DNA from: Aestuariibius sp. HNIBRBA575
Lineage (GTDB): Bacteria; Pseudomonadota; Alphaproteobacteria; Rhodobacterales; Rhodobacteraceae
DNA length: 64,000 nucleotides
NCBI RefSeq assembly: GCF_040932005.1
Contig: NZ_CP162414.1
Location: 585,501 to 649,500 of the forward strand
Direction: 5' to 3'
Below, in pieces: positions 27,078 to 36,730 of the stretch (its first letter is position 1; the number at the start of each line of letters is the position of its first letter). The translations under genes and the position numbers were made by a program. The notes under the pieces were generated by a model. It was not told the DNA's origin, made no database searches, and saw only the letters and a list, made by a program, of their open reading frames with translations.

Positions 27078-27674
27078 ATGATTGACGACTTGGCGACGCT
27101 GATTCCCAAAATGCAAACCTGTCGGATTTGTCAGGGGCTGGAACTTGGACCCAATCCGATTTTTCAGCTGGATGCAGAGGCCAAAATTCTGATCGCAGGG
27201 CAGGCGCCCGGGCGGATCACACATGCAAAAAACCGCCCCTTTGATGATCCATCCGGACAGCGGTTGCGCAGCTGGCTGGGCGTGGACGAAGCGACGTTTT
27301 ATGCGGACAATCGGATGGGGATATTCCCGATGGGGCTGTGTTTTCCTGGATCAGGCAAGGCCGGGGATCAGCCGCCCCGCCCGGAATGCGCCGCTACATG
27401 GCGCGCGCCGGTGATGGATGCGTTAAAACAGGTCGAATTGACGCTGGTTCTGGGGGCCTATGCGATTGGTTGGCATCTGCCGCAGCTAAAAGGGAAATCC
27501 GTGACAGAGGCGGTGAAATACAGCGCAAAGGGGCAGAACGGGATTTATGTGTTGCCCCATCCCAGCCCGCGCAACAATCGTTGGCTGAAACAGAATCCGT
27601 GGTTTGAGTTGGACGTGATCCCACAAATTCAGGCCCGTGTTCGGCATTTATTGGACAGGCCCGCGTCACGATGA
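27078..27674 (+). CDS. Uracil-DNA glycosylase family protein
   Basis: 198 residues from ATG 27078, preceded by CGAGG. The fold markers are IAGQAPGR (motif 1), RPFDDPSGQRLRSWLG, the MGLCFPG segment, RPECAATWR and the C-terminal VLPHPSPRNNRWLKQNPWF (motif 2 with HPSPRN). These define a UDG-superfamily group close to families 4/5; whether it removes uracil has not been shown for this branch as far as I know. CRIC near the start supplies two cysteines, fewer than the four needed for the family 4 iron-sulfur cluster. Likely a monocistronic gene. Confidence 0.88.
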   Translation: MIDDLATLIPKMQTCRICQGLELGPNPIFQLDAEAKILIAGQAPGRITHAKNRPFDDPSGQRLRSWLGVDEATFYADNRMGIFPMGLCFPGSGKAGDQPPRPECAATWRAPVMDALKQVELTLVLGAYAIGWHLPQLKGKSVTEAVKYSAKGQNGIYVLPHPSPRNNRWLKQNPWFELDVIPQIQARVRHLLDRPASR

Positions 27675-27759
27675 TTGGCGAAACCCAGACCGATTGATTG
27701 CGGGTCGTCGCCAGAAATGACATCACAGGGCCAATGTAATCCGACCCCAAGGTGCCCCA

Positions 27760-28548
27760 ATGACCGATCTGGACAACGCCCACGCCAAAATGGAAGCCGC
27801 CCCCGGTGATGACGCCGCACGGCTGCGGTTTTTTGAACGGCTGGCCGACACGGAATTGTTCATGTTGCTGACCGCCGAACCCGAAGGCGACCAAATCGAC
27901 CCGGATGTTTTTGACGTCGAAGGCCAAAGCTTTGTGCTGGTGTTTGATCGCAGCGAACGGCTGACGGAATTCACCGGCGCACCAGCCCCCTACGCGGCCC
28001 TGTCAGGGCGGATGTTGGCGCAGATGTTGGCGGGATTGCAGATCGGGTTGGGTCTGAATTTGGACGTGGCCCCATCCGCGATGCTGATCCCCGCCGATGC
28101 GCTGGGCTGGCTGGTGGATACTTTGGACCAAGGCCCCGCCGAAGAAGAGGCCCAGATCGAAGAAATCGCCCCGCCCGCCGGTCTGCCCGAAGCGGTGATC
28201 GAAGGTGTGGATCGCAAATTGGCCACGGCCACCGGGTTGGCGCGCATGGCCTATCTGGTCGAAGTCAAATACGCGATTGGCACACGCGGGCATTTGCTGG
28301 CGTTCATTGATGCAGTGCCGGGGGCGGAACCGGCCCTAGCCAGCGCAGTGGGCGAAGCTTTGACGTTTTCAGGCGTTGAGGCCGGCGCGATTGATGTGGC
28401 GTTTTTCCGCGCCAGCGATCCACTGGCATCAGGACTAGCACGTCACGGGCTGCGGTTCGATCTGCCTGTGCCCGCCGAACCCCACATCCCCGAAGCCCAA
28501 CGCACCGGCCCCGGCATGGATCCGAACGTGCCACCAAAGCTAAGGTAA
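27760..28548 (+). CDS. SseB-family protein
   Basis: 262 residues, acidic and alanine-rich, without membrane segments. The N-terminal half matches the SseB fold: FERLADTELFMLL, the central VFDRSERLTEFTG and SAMLIPADALGWLVDTL. The C-terminal third (FIDAVPGAEPALASAVGEAL) matches the SseB C-terminal region. In Salmonella the name SseB covers a secretion-associated protein, but this chromosomal family is widespread and functionally undefined. It starts 86 bases after the glycosylase gene on the same strand, so the two may be co-transcribed. Confidence 0.75.
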   Translation: MTDLDNAHAKMEAAPGDDAARLRFFERLADTELFMLLTAEPEGDQIDPDVFDVEGQSFVLVFDRSERLTEFTGAPAPYAALSGRMLAQMLAGLQIGLGLNLDVAPSAMLIPADALGWLVDTLDQGPAEEEAQIEEIAPPAGLPEAVIEGVDRKLATATGLARMAYLVEVKYAIGTRGHLLAFIDAVPGAEPALASAVGEALTFSGVEAGAIDVAFFRASDPLASGLARHGLRFDLPVPAEPHIPEAQRTGPGMDPNVPPKLR

Positions 28549-28770
28549 GTTTGGACGCGACATATATTGTGCCTAGCAGGCCATGGCGTCGTCAAAGCTT
28601 TTGCTTAACCCGCGAGTTGATAGCGCCGCTCCCAATGGTGCTTGCATTCTGAAGCAGTGGCTATCCGTCGATAATCGACGTTTGCGGGGATCAGTTGAAT
28701 TCAAAAGCGCTAGGTCTGACAGCGATGAAATCACAATTTGTAAACGCCGGTGATCTGTGACCTTTGGTTT

Positions 28771-29700
28771 TTAATACCCCAAATCACGATCCACGAGGAA
28801 ATTCAGGCTTTGCCCGGCTTCGCTGCGTTTGATGTTGTCCGCCAGAACTTCGACGGCTGTGTTCACCCGCGTTTCTGACGCCACATGCGCGGTGACGGTG
28901 ACCTTTGGGTGGGACCAGAACGGGTCGTCCTGAGGCAAGGGTTCAATGCGAAACACATCCAGCGTTGCATGGGCCAGATGGCCGCGATCCAGCGCCTCAA
29001 TCAGGGCTGCATCGTCAATCAGCGGGCCACGACCGGGGTTCAACAGGAACGCGCCGCGTGGCAATTGCGCCAGCCGGTCGGCATTGATCAATCCATCGGT
29101 CTGCGGCGTGTTGGGCAGCAGCAGCACCAGTATTTCAGCCGTGGCCAACGCCTGTTTTAACCCATCAGGGCCGAACAGGCAGGTGATATTGTCGATGTTT
29201 TTCTGCGACCGGCTCCAACCGGTGACGTTGAACCCCAGCTGCGCCAGCATCTGACCGCAGGCCTGACCCAATTCGCCCAATCCAAGGATGGTCACAGCCC
29301 GTTCGCACGCCAAAGGGGGTGTGGTCTGATCCCAGATGTGATCCGGGTTCACGATCTGTGCATCAATCCCCAGATGATAGCGCAACACATGGGCGCTGAC
29401 CCATTCGACCATACCAAATTTCAGCCCATCATCGACCATACGTGTCAGTGGCTGGGTCAGGGTTTGGTTGCTGGTGATTTTATCAACCCCGGCCCACGTG
29501 CTGAGCACGGCTTTGCAATTGGTGAAGGGGGTGAAATCGGTGATCGTCCCGTTTGGGGCATAGATGATGTAATCGACCTGATCGCCGGGGATGTCGCTGG
29601 AAATATTCGCGGTTAAATCCCGCGCCGACAGGGCGGTTTTCAACGCGGCCCCATAGGCATCGCGGTTGTGAACTGCCGTGGCATTTAAAATCTGGATCAT
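28771..29700 (-). CDS. ghrA: Glyoxylate/hydroxypyruvate reductase A-type D-2-hydroxyacid dehydrogenase
   Basis: 309 residues. The NAD(P) Rossmann motif is ILGLGELGQACGQML; catalytic Arg, Glu and His lie in LLNPGRGPLIDD, FRIEPLPQDDPFW and VTVTAHVAS. The short N-terminal domain and the WAGVDKI segment are typical of GhrA, which reduces glyoxylate and hydroxypyruvate with NADPH. The ATG overlaps the VOC gene's stop as ATGA (29697-29700), so it is the last gene of a run that also contains rodA. A 222-base gap follows in which I see no gene. Confidence 0.88.
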   Translation of the reverse strand: MIQILNATAVHNRDAYGAALKTALSARDLTANISSDIPGDQVDYIIYAPNGTITDFTPFTNCKAVLSTWAGVDKITSNQTLTQPLTRMVDDGLKFGMVEWVSAHVLRYHLGIDAQIVNPDHIWDQTTPPLACERAVTILGLGELGQACGQMLAQLGFNVTGWSRSQKNIDNITCLFGPDGLKQALATAEILVLLLPNTPQTDGLINADRLAQLPRGAFLLNPGRGPLIDDAALIEALDRGHLAHATLDVFRIEPLPQDDPFWSHPKVTVTAHVASETRVNTAVEVLADNIKRSEAGQSLNFLVDRDLGY

Positions 29701-30104
29701 GATGCAAATACCTGTGTCATATCGGCAAAGCCTTTGATTTCTATCGGGTTTCCGGATGGGTCCCGGAAAAACATCGTGCGCTGTTCGCCCGGTTTTCCGG
29801 CAAACCGGATGATGGGCGGAATTTCAAACTGGACCTGTCCATCCAGTCGTTCCGCCAGATCCAACCAGTCAGCCAAAGGCAGGATCACACCCAGATGCGG
29901 CATGGGCACCATGTGATCGCCCACATGACCTGTCGCTTGGGTCGCAAATGGCGTGCCCAGATGCAGGGAAATTTGATGGCCAAAGAAATTGAAATCAACC
30001 CAAGTGTCGGTAAACCGCCCCTCAATGCAGCCCAAAACGCCGCCATAAAACGCGCGTGCCGCATCCAGATCATCAACATTATAAGCAAGGTGAAAGATCG
30101 ACAT
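29697..30104 (-). CDS. VOC (glyoxalase/dioxygenase fold) family protein
   Basis: 135 residues from ATG 30104, with AAGGGG just upstream. FHLAYNVDDLDAARAFYGGV and TMFFRDPSGNPIEIKGF are the paired beta-alpha-beta modules of the vicinal oxygen chelate fold; His in FHLA and Glu in IEIKG are candidate metal ligands. The substrate is unknown: members range from lyases to dioxygenases and resistance proteins. It begins 16 bases after rodA and overlaps ghrA, so it may be carried along with the cell-shape operon or linked to the reductase. Confidence 0.85.
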   Translation of the reverse strand: MSIFHLAYNVDDLDAARAFYGGVLGCIEGRFTDTWVDFNFFGHQISLHLGTPFATQATGHVGDHMVPMPHLGVILPLADWLDLAERLDGQVQFEIPPIIRFAGKPGEQRTMFFRDPSGNPIEIKGFADMTQVFAS

Positions 30105-30120
30105 AAGCAGCCCCTTTGGG

Positions 30121-31260
30121 TTAGCGCGGGCGGTGAACATGGGCGGATTGCACCAGCCCAAACGCCATCAACAGGATCATCATCGCCGTGCCGCCATAGC
30201 TGACCAACGGCAATGGAACGCCCACAACCGGCGCCAATCCCATGACCATCGACATATTGATCGCAAAGAACAAGAAGAACGTCGTGCCCACGCCCAAAGT
30301 CACCAATGACGCAAACCGATCCCGGTTTTGCAGCGCAGATGTGATGCAGAAAAACAGAACCAAACCATAAAGGCACAACAGCCCAAACGAGCCCAGAAAC
30401 CCAAACTCTTCGGCGAGAATGGTGAAAATGAAATCGGTGTGTTTTTCAGGCAGGAAATTCAGGCGCGATTGCGTACCTTGCATGAAACCACGCCCGGTAA
30501 AGCCACCTGACCCCAGTGCGATTTTGGCTTGGGCGATGTTATATCCATCCCCCAGCGGGTCCCGAGACGGGTCCAGAAATGTATCAATCCGCCGGTATTG
30601 ATAATCGGCCAAGAATTGCAAATCTGTGCCGCGCGTTTTGAACACCGCAAAAATAAGCCCAATCCCCGCCGAAATAACGGTCATGAAATAGGCCCAATGC
30701 ACACCTGCGAAAAACATGATCGCCCCGCCGCCCATCATCAGCAACAACGACGTGCCCAGATCGGGCTGTTTGAGCACAAAAAACGTGGGCAACAGGATGA
30801 TCAGAACCGGCAATAAAACCCATAGCGGGCGGGATGTCTTTTTCACCGGGAGCCAGTCGTAATAGGCCGCCAACATCATCACCACGGTGATTTTCGCCAG
30901 CTCTGAGGGTTGCAATTGAACCGGGCCAAGTTGAACCCAGCGTTGCGCACCGTTGCGTTCAAATCCAATCAAATCCACCGCGACCAACAGCAAAATAGAC
31001 ACTATATATCCCACCGCCGCGACATTGCGCCAAAAATAGATAGGCACCAGAGCCACGATCATCATCAGGGCCATGCCGATGCCAAACCGTTTAATCTGAG
31101 GGGTGGCCCAGCGGTCAATATCCCCGCCCGCCACGGAAAACAGCATCAGAAACCCGATGCAGGAAATCGCCGTCAGCAACAGGATGACGGGCCAGTTCAG
31201 GAACAACAATTTCCGAAAACCCGTGGGCGTGTATTTTACCTGATATTCTAGATAGGACAT
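30121..31260 (-). CDS. rodA: Rod-shape SEDS peptidoglycan polymerase RodA
   Basis: 379 residues with about ten transmembrane helices. SEDS-family landmarks are present: SELAKITVVMMLAAYYDW, the LKQPDLGTSLLLMMGG loop, the long periplasmic loop with LDPSRDPLGDGYNIAQAKIA, and GVPLPLVSYGG near the C-terminus. RodA polymerises glycan strands in the elongasome with PBP2. It starts two bases after the mrdA stop region. All five members of the elongation complex are in this cluster. Confidence 0.96.
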   Translation of the reverse strand: MSYLEYQVKYTPTGFRKLLFLNWPVILLLTAISCIGFLMLFSVAGGDIDRWATPQIKRFGIGMALMMIVALVPIYFWRNVAAVGYIVSILLLVAVDLIGFERNGAQRWVQLGPVQLQPSELAKITVVMMLAAYYDWLPVKKTSRPLWVLLPVLIILLPTFFVLKQPDLGTSLLLMMGGGAIMFFAGVHWAYFMTVISAGIGLIFAVFKTRGTDLQFLADYQYRRIDTFLDPSRDPLGDGYNIAQAKIALGSGGFTGRGFMQGTQSRLNFLPEKHTDFIFTILAEEFGFLGSFGLLCLYGLVLFFCITSALQNRDRFASLVTLGVGTTFFLFFAINMSMVMGLAPVVGVPLPLVSYGGTAMMILLMAFGLVQSAHVHRPR

Positions 31261-31262
31261 TG

Positions 31263-33203
31263 TTAAGCCCTGTCATTTGTCGCTGGCGGCACAATGTCAC
31301 GCAGTACCATATTTTGCTGTTGTGTGCGGATACGGCCCCGTTGATCCGCAGGATAGGCAGACAAGGGTGGCGTGCCATTATAAAGCGCCTGAAGCGTGAT
31401 ATCACGGGCGATCGGGGCGGCCGCAGTTGATCCACCCCCCCCATGTTCCACAACAACGGACACCGCAATTTTGGGGTTATCAAAGGGGGCAAAATCGACA
31501 AACAGCGCGTGATCGCGTCGTTCCCATGGCAGATCGGCATTGCGGATGATCCCCGCGGCACGTTCGGCGGCGGTGATGCGGCGCACTTGGGATGTGCCGG
31601 TTTTTCCGGCCATACGAAACGCATCTTCGACGATACGCGATCCACGCGCTGTGCCGCGCGAATGATTGCTGACCGCATACATGGCCTGGCGCACACGGCG
31701 CAGCATATTTTCGTTCAGCCCCAGCGTTTCCCCAGCCCCCGACGGTGTTTCGACCCCATCGATGGATTGGATCAACCGGGGTGAAATCGACCGGCCGGTT
31801 GCGATCCGCGCCGTCATCACCGCCAATTGCATGGGCGACGCCAGTACGTAACCTTGTCCGATTGAGGCATTCACTGTGTCCCCAATCCGCCAATCTTCGC
31901 CGCGGGTTTCGGTTTTCCATGCTTTGTCCGGTGCCAGCCCGCGCGCGACGGCTGACAATGGCAGATCATGGCGAATACCCAGCCCCAGTTTGCGGGCCAT
32001 TTCAGCAATTTTGTCGATGCCCACCCGTTGGCAAATGTCATAATAATAGACGTCGCAACTTTGTTTCAGGCTTTCATGCAGGTTGACGTTGCCATGGCCC
32101 GCGCGTTTCCAGCAATGGAATTTCACATCCGCCACATCCAGGTGACCGGGGCAATAAACCGTTTCCTCAGGATCGACGATACCAGCCTCAAGCGCGGCCA
32201 GAGCGGTCACCATTTTAAAGGTTGAACCGGGGGGATAGGTGCCCTGTACCGCTTTGGCGGCCAAAGGGCGGAATGTGTTTTCATTCAAGCCCTGCCAATC
32301 AGACACAGAAATCCCACGCACAAACAGGTTTGGATCAAAACTGGGCGCCGAAGTGATCCCCAGAATATTGCCATGTTCCAGATCCATCACAACGGCGCTG
32401 GCGCTTTCATTTCCCAGACGCGCCTGCATGTAATTCTGTAATCCGGCATCTACGGTCAGTTGCAGATCGGTCCCGGCTTGGCCCTCTTGGCGGTCCAGTT
32501 CACGCATGATCCGCCCGGCCGAGTTTACTTCGACCTGTTGATTGCCCGCAGAGCCGCGCAATGGGCGTTCCATCTTGTTTTCAACGCCGGTTTTGCCAAT
32601 TTGGAACCGGGGAATGTTTAGCAGCGGGTCTTTGTCGTCGATCCGACTGAGATCATAATCGCTGACCGGGCCCACATAGCCAACCACATGCGCCATGTCT
32701 TCTTGCATGGGATAATGCCGCGACAGGCCGACCTCTGGGATGACACCGGGCAGGGCGGGGGTGTTGGCGGCAACGCGTGCGAATTCTTCCCAAGTGATGC
32801 GATCCACGATCGGGATTTTGGTGTTGCCCGGGCGGGATGTCATTTCTTCGATGGCGCGGGTTAGATTTTCGGGGGGAATGGGCACCAATTGCGTCAACCG
32901 GGCCAGAACTTCGCCAATATCACCGGCGCGTTCGCGCACCATAACAATGCGTAGGTTCTGTTCGTTTTCCGCCAGCTTGACCCCGTTGCGATCAAAAATC
33001 AGGCCGCGAGGCGGGGCCAAAGTCAGGATATTCACCCGATTTTCTTCGGCCAAGGCGCGATAAGTTTCCCCCGCGTCCAATTGCATGGATCGCATCCGCC
33101 AGGTCAGCACCCCCATGATGCCCAACTGAAACCCACCCACCAGCAGGCCCCGTCGCGAAATGCGGCGCGCGCTTTCGCTGGTATCTGCGCCAGACCGTTT
33201 CAT
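31263..33203 (-). CDS. mrdA: Penicillin-binding protein 2
   Basis: 646 residues. One N-terminal membrane helix (about 17-36), the pedestal region, then the transpeptidase with STFK (PPGSTFKMVTALA), the second motif at SCD (LKQSCDVYYYD) and KTG (MAGKTGTSQVRR). It cross-links peptidoglycan during elongation as the partner of RodA. The ATG overlaps the mreD stop (ATGA). Length and motif spacing are normal for the family. Confidence 0.96.
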   Translation of the reverse strand: MKRSGADTSESARRISRRGLLVGGFQLGIMGVLTWRMRSMQLDAGETYRALAEENRVNILTLAPPRGLIFDRNGVKLAENEQNLRIVMVRERAGDIGEVLARLTQLVPIPPENLTRAIEEMTSRPGNTKIPIVDRITWEEFARVAANTPALPGVIPEVGLSRHYPMQEDMAHVVGYVGPVSDYDLSRIDDKDPLLNIPRFQIGKTGVENKMERPLRGSAGNQQVEVNSAGRIMRELDRQEGQAGTDLQLTVDAGLQNYMQARLGNESASAVVMDLEHGNILGITSAPSFDPNLFVRGISVSDWQGLNENTFRPLAAKAVQGTYPPGSTFKMVTALAALEAGIVDPEETVYCPGHLDVADVKFHCWKRAGHGNVNLHESLKQSCDVYYYDICQRVGIDKIAEMARKLGLGIRHDLPLSAVARGLAPDKAWKTETRGEDWRIGDTVNASIGQGYVLASPMQLAVMTARIATGRSISPRLIQSIDGVETPSGAGETLGLNENMLRRVRQAMYAVSNHSRGTARGSRIVEDAFRMAGKTGTSQVRRITAAERAAGIIRNADLPWERRDHALFVDFAPFDNPKIAVSVVVEHGGGGSTAAAPIARDITLQALYNGTPPLSAYPADQRGRIRTQQQNMVLRDIVPPATNDRA

Positions 33204-33739
33204 AGCCGATGTCCCAATGAATCAACCTGCCCCGGAGCCGGGCGGGCAATGCCAAACAGAATTTGCGACAACACGGCCACCACCGGATAGATCAGGATCG
33301 TCAGCACCATCTGCACCATCGTCAACCAAAACGGCGCCTGATGCAGCAGCGCGACAGATTGCACCAACCGATAGCCAAACGTGATCGCCACGATACCCAA
33401 CGCAATGGTCGCCCATTCCACCGAAAAGGCAGAATTGCGCAGATTTCGGGATCGGGCCCGCAAGGTTTCCGTCAGAATCAACATCAATGCAGTATATAGT
33501 CCCGGCGGGCGCTGGAACAAAAAATCACACAACAAAAAAACGAATGCGACGGACAGAATGGGCATAAAATCCGGGCGTCGTGCCACCCAAGCCAATGTCA
33601 CAGCTAGGATTAAATCCGGCGGTGCCCAGCGTGGGGGCAATGTGTTGAGCGGCAAAAGTTGCAGGAATATCAATAGGATCGCGATGGTGATATAGGTGCC
33701 GCGTGCGATCCATATCCGGCTTGCTGGGGCTTCAACCAT
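33200..33739 (-). CDS. mreD: Rod shape-determining protein MreD
   Basis: About 179 residues with five to six hydrophobic segments (ITIAILLIFLQLLPLNTLP at the start, then LILAVTLAWVARRP). WAPPDLILAV and FLLCDFLFQRPPGL match the weakly conserved MreD pattern. ATG 33739 lies 8 bases inside mreC and its stop overlaps mrdA. MreD is an inner-membrane partner of MreC that positions the elongasome. Low sequence conservation means that position in the operon is the strongest support. Confidence 0.9.
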   Translation of the reverse strand: MVEAPASRIWIARGTYITIAILLIFLQLLPLNTLPPRWAPPDLILAVTLAWVARRPDFMPILSVAFVFLLCDFLFQRPPGLYTALMLILTETLRARSRNLRNSAFSVEWATIALGIVAITFGYRLVQSVALLHQAPFWLTMVQMVLTILIYPVVAVLSQILFGIARPAPGQVDSLGHRL

Positions 33740-34634
33740 CGTTGGCCCCTGTTGTTTCGTCCTCAAAGACGGGCAGCAGACCGGGGGCGATTAACCCGCC
33801 GGGATCGGTGATGTTTTCGGTGCCGTGGCTGCGCAAAACCCGCAGAAATTCAAGCCGCTCGTAATCCGCCGACAAACGCACGCGTAATCGACGATCCACG
33901 CCCAATGCCACTTCGCCCACCTGCAAACCCGCCGGGAAAACACCGCCATCGCCCGATGTCACAACCCGGTCACCGGGACGCACCAAATCGGCGTTTTCGA
34001 TGAATTCCAAGGGCGGGTGCAGGGTGTTATCCCCTGACAGAATGGCGCGTTGGCCTGCGTCTTGGATATTGACGGGGATGCGGCTGGACGTGTCGGTCAA
34101 CAGGATCACGCGGGCTGTGTCATTGCCCACACCGCTGATCCGCCCCACCAGACCCAGCCCATCCATCGCCGCCCAGCCATCAACGATGCCATCACGCGCG
34201 CCGATATTCAGTAGCAAGGATTGGTGAAACGGCGACCCGCTATCCGCCAACACCACGCCGGTCACATAGGTCAGCTGTAAATCCAGCTGTACATTGTTCA
34301 AATCACGCAGTTTGGCATTTTCCTGCCCCAACCGGATCGCAGCTTCGCGCCAGGCCTTCATCTGTTGTAATTCGCGCCGCAATTCCTGATTTTGATCCGA
34401 CAGACGTTGGTAGGATTGGAAATCCGACACCAGATTGATCATCCCGGTCACAGGGGCCATGGCCCATTCAAAACTGGGCACAAACCGGTTGATAATGTCG
34501 GCGCGGAACCGTTCCACACGTGGGGAATCGATCCGCCAGATCAGGAAAACCGCGAACATCAACAGCACCAGAACCCCAACCAGCAAACGCCGGATCGGGG
34601 CTACAAAATCTTCTCTGTTTCTGTCATTGGCCAA
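33732..34634 (-). CDS. mreC: Rod shape-determining protein MreC
   Basis: 300 residues. A membrane helix (LLVGVLVLLMFAVFLIW, about 15-32), a coiled coil (about 75-110), then the paired beta-barrels with LLNIGARDGIVDGWA and VVTSGDGGVFPAGL, typical of MreC. It links MreB filaments to periplasmic synthases. The start looks like TTG 34634 (MANDRN), since no ATG or GTG lies at the expected position; a weak start may limit MreC relative to MreB. Confidence 0.94.
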   Translation of the reverse strand: MANDRNREDFVAPIRRLLVGVLVLLMFAVFLIWRIDSPRVERFRADIINRFVPSFEWAMAPVTGMINLVSDFQSYQRLSDQNQELRRELQQMKAWREAAIRLGQENAKLRDLNNVQLDLQLTYVTGVVLADSGSPFHQSLLLNIGARDGIVDGWAAMDGLGLVGRISGVGNDTARVILLTDTSSRIPVNIQDAGQRAILSGDNTLHPPLEFIENADLVRPGDRVVTSGDGGVFPAGLQVGEVALGVDRRLRVRLSADYERLEFLRVLRSHGTENITDPGGLIAPGLLPVFEDETTGANDG

Positions 34635-34689
34635 GGGTCCGTGCGTCCCTTTCTGTCAGTGGGCGATTTGCGCGGTATCTTGCGTGCGC

Positions 34690-35904
<1,215 letters not shown>

Positions 35905-35916
35905 TTAGGGAAGGCC

Positions 35917-36714
35917 ATGCTGTCATATCAACATATTTTTCACGCCGGGAATCTGGCCGATGTCCAGAAACACAGCCTGTTGGCGTGGATGCTGGATTAT
36001 CTGACCCAAAAGCCCAAACCGGTTTCCTATATCGAAACCCATGCGGGGCGGGGCCTGTATCATCTGGATGCGGCTGAGGCCGTGAAAACCGGCGAAGCGG
36101 CGGCCGGTATTGCCGTGGCCGAGGATTGGTTTGACGCGGATCATCCCTATATGCGGGCCTTGGATTTTATTCGCAATGCGCGCGGCGAAACCGCCTATCC
36201 CGGATCGCCCGCCGTGGCGGCGTCGCTGCTGCGGGGCGATGATCCGATGCATTTGGCGGAATTGCATCCACGTGAACGCGATGCGTTGCAGGATGTGATG
36301 GGCCGTCGCGCCAAAGTCTATGCCCAAGACGGGTTTTCCATGGCCCATGCGATCTGTCCGCCTGATCCACGGCGCGGGCTGATGCTGATTGATCCGTCTT
36401 ATGAGGTGAAATCCGATTACGTGCGTATGCCCGGCATCATCACGCAGCTGCATCGCAAATGGAATGTAGGGGTGATTGCCCTGTGGTATCCGATTTTGAC
36501 GGATGGGCCGCATCAGTCCATGATCAAAACCCTGCTGGCCGAAGACCTGCCCAAAGTGGTCCACCACGAAGTGCGGTTTCCACCTGCGCGCGAAGGCCAT
36601 CGGATGATTGGGTCAGGGATGTTTGTGGTCAATGCGCCATGGGGTCTGTCGGACGAAGCAACGCGGATTTCAGCGCTGTTTGACGCCGCGTTTGGAGCGA
36701 ACGGGGCGGCATAA
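35917..36714 (+). CDS. rlmJ: 23S rRNA (adenine2030-N6)-methyltransferase RlmJ
   Basis: 265 residues from ATG 35917, with AGGGAAGG five bases upstream. MLSYQHIFHAGNLADVQKH is the family hallmark; the SAM and catalytic segments are ETHAGRGLYHL and LMLIDPSYEVKSDY (DPSY in place of NPPY). The enzyme methylates A2030 of 23S rRNA. It is divergent from mreB and convergent with leuA; its stop codon lies inside a hairpin at 36702-36723. Confidence 0.95.
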   Translation: MLSYQHIFHAGNLADVQKHSLLAWMLDYLTQKPKPVSYIETHAGRGLYHLDAAEAVKTGEAAAGIAVAEDWFDADHPYMRALDFIRNARGETAYPGSPAVAASLLRGDDPMHLAELHPRERDALQDVMGRRAKVYAQDGFSMAHAICPPDPRRGLMLIDPSYEVKSDYVRMPGIITQLHRKWNVGVIALWYPILTDGPHQSMIKTLLAEDLPKVVHHEVRFPPAREGHRMIGSGMFVVNAPWGLSDEATRISALFDAAFGANGAA

Positions 36715-36723
36715 ACCGCCCCG
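36702..36723. terminator. Bidirectional hairpin between rlmJ and leuA
   Basis: CGGGGCGG CATAAA CCGCCCCG, a perfect 8-bp GC stem that contains the rlmJ stop codon and ends 7 bases from the leuA stop. There is no long T-run on either side, so efficiency is uncertain. Confidence 0.55.
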
Positions 36724-36730
36724 CGCTGAG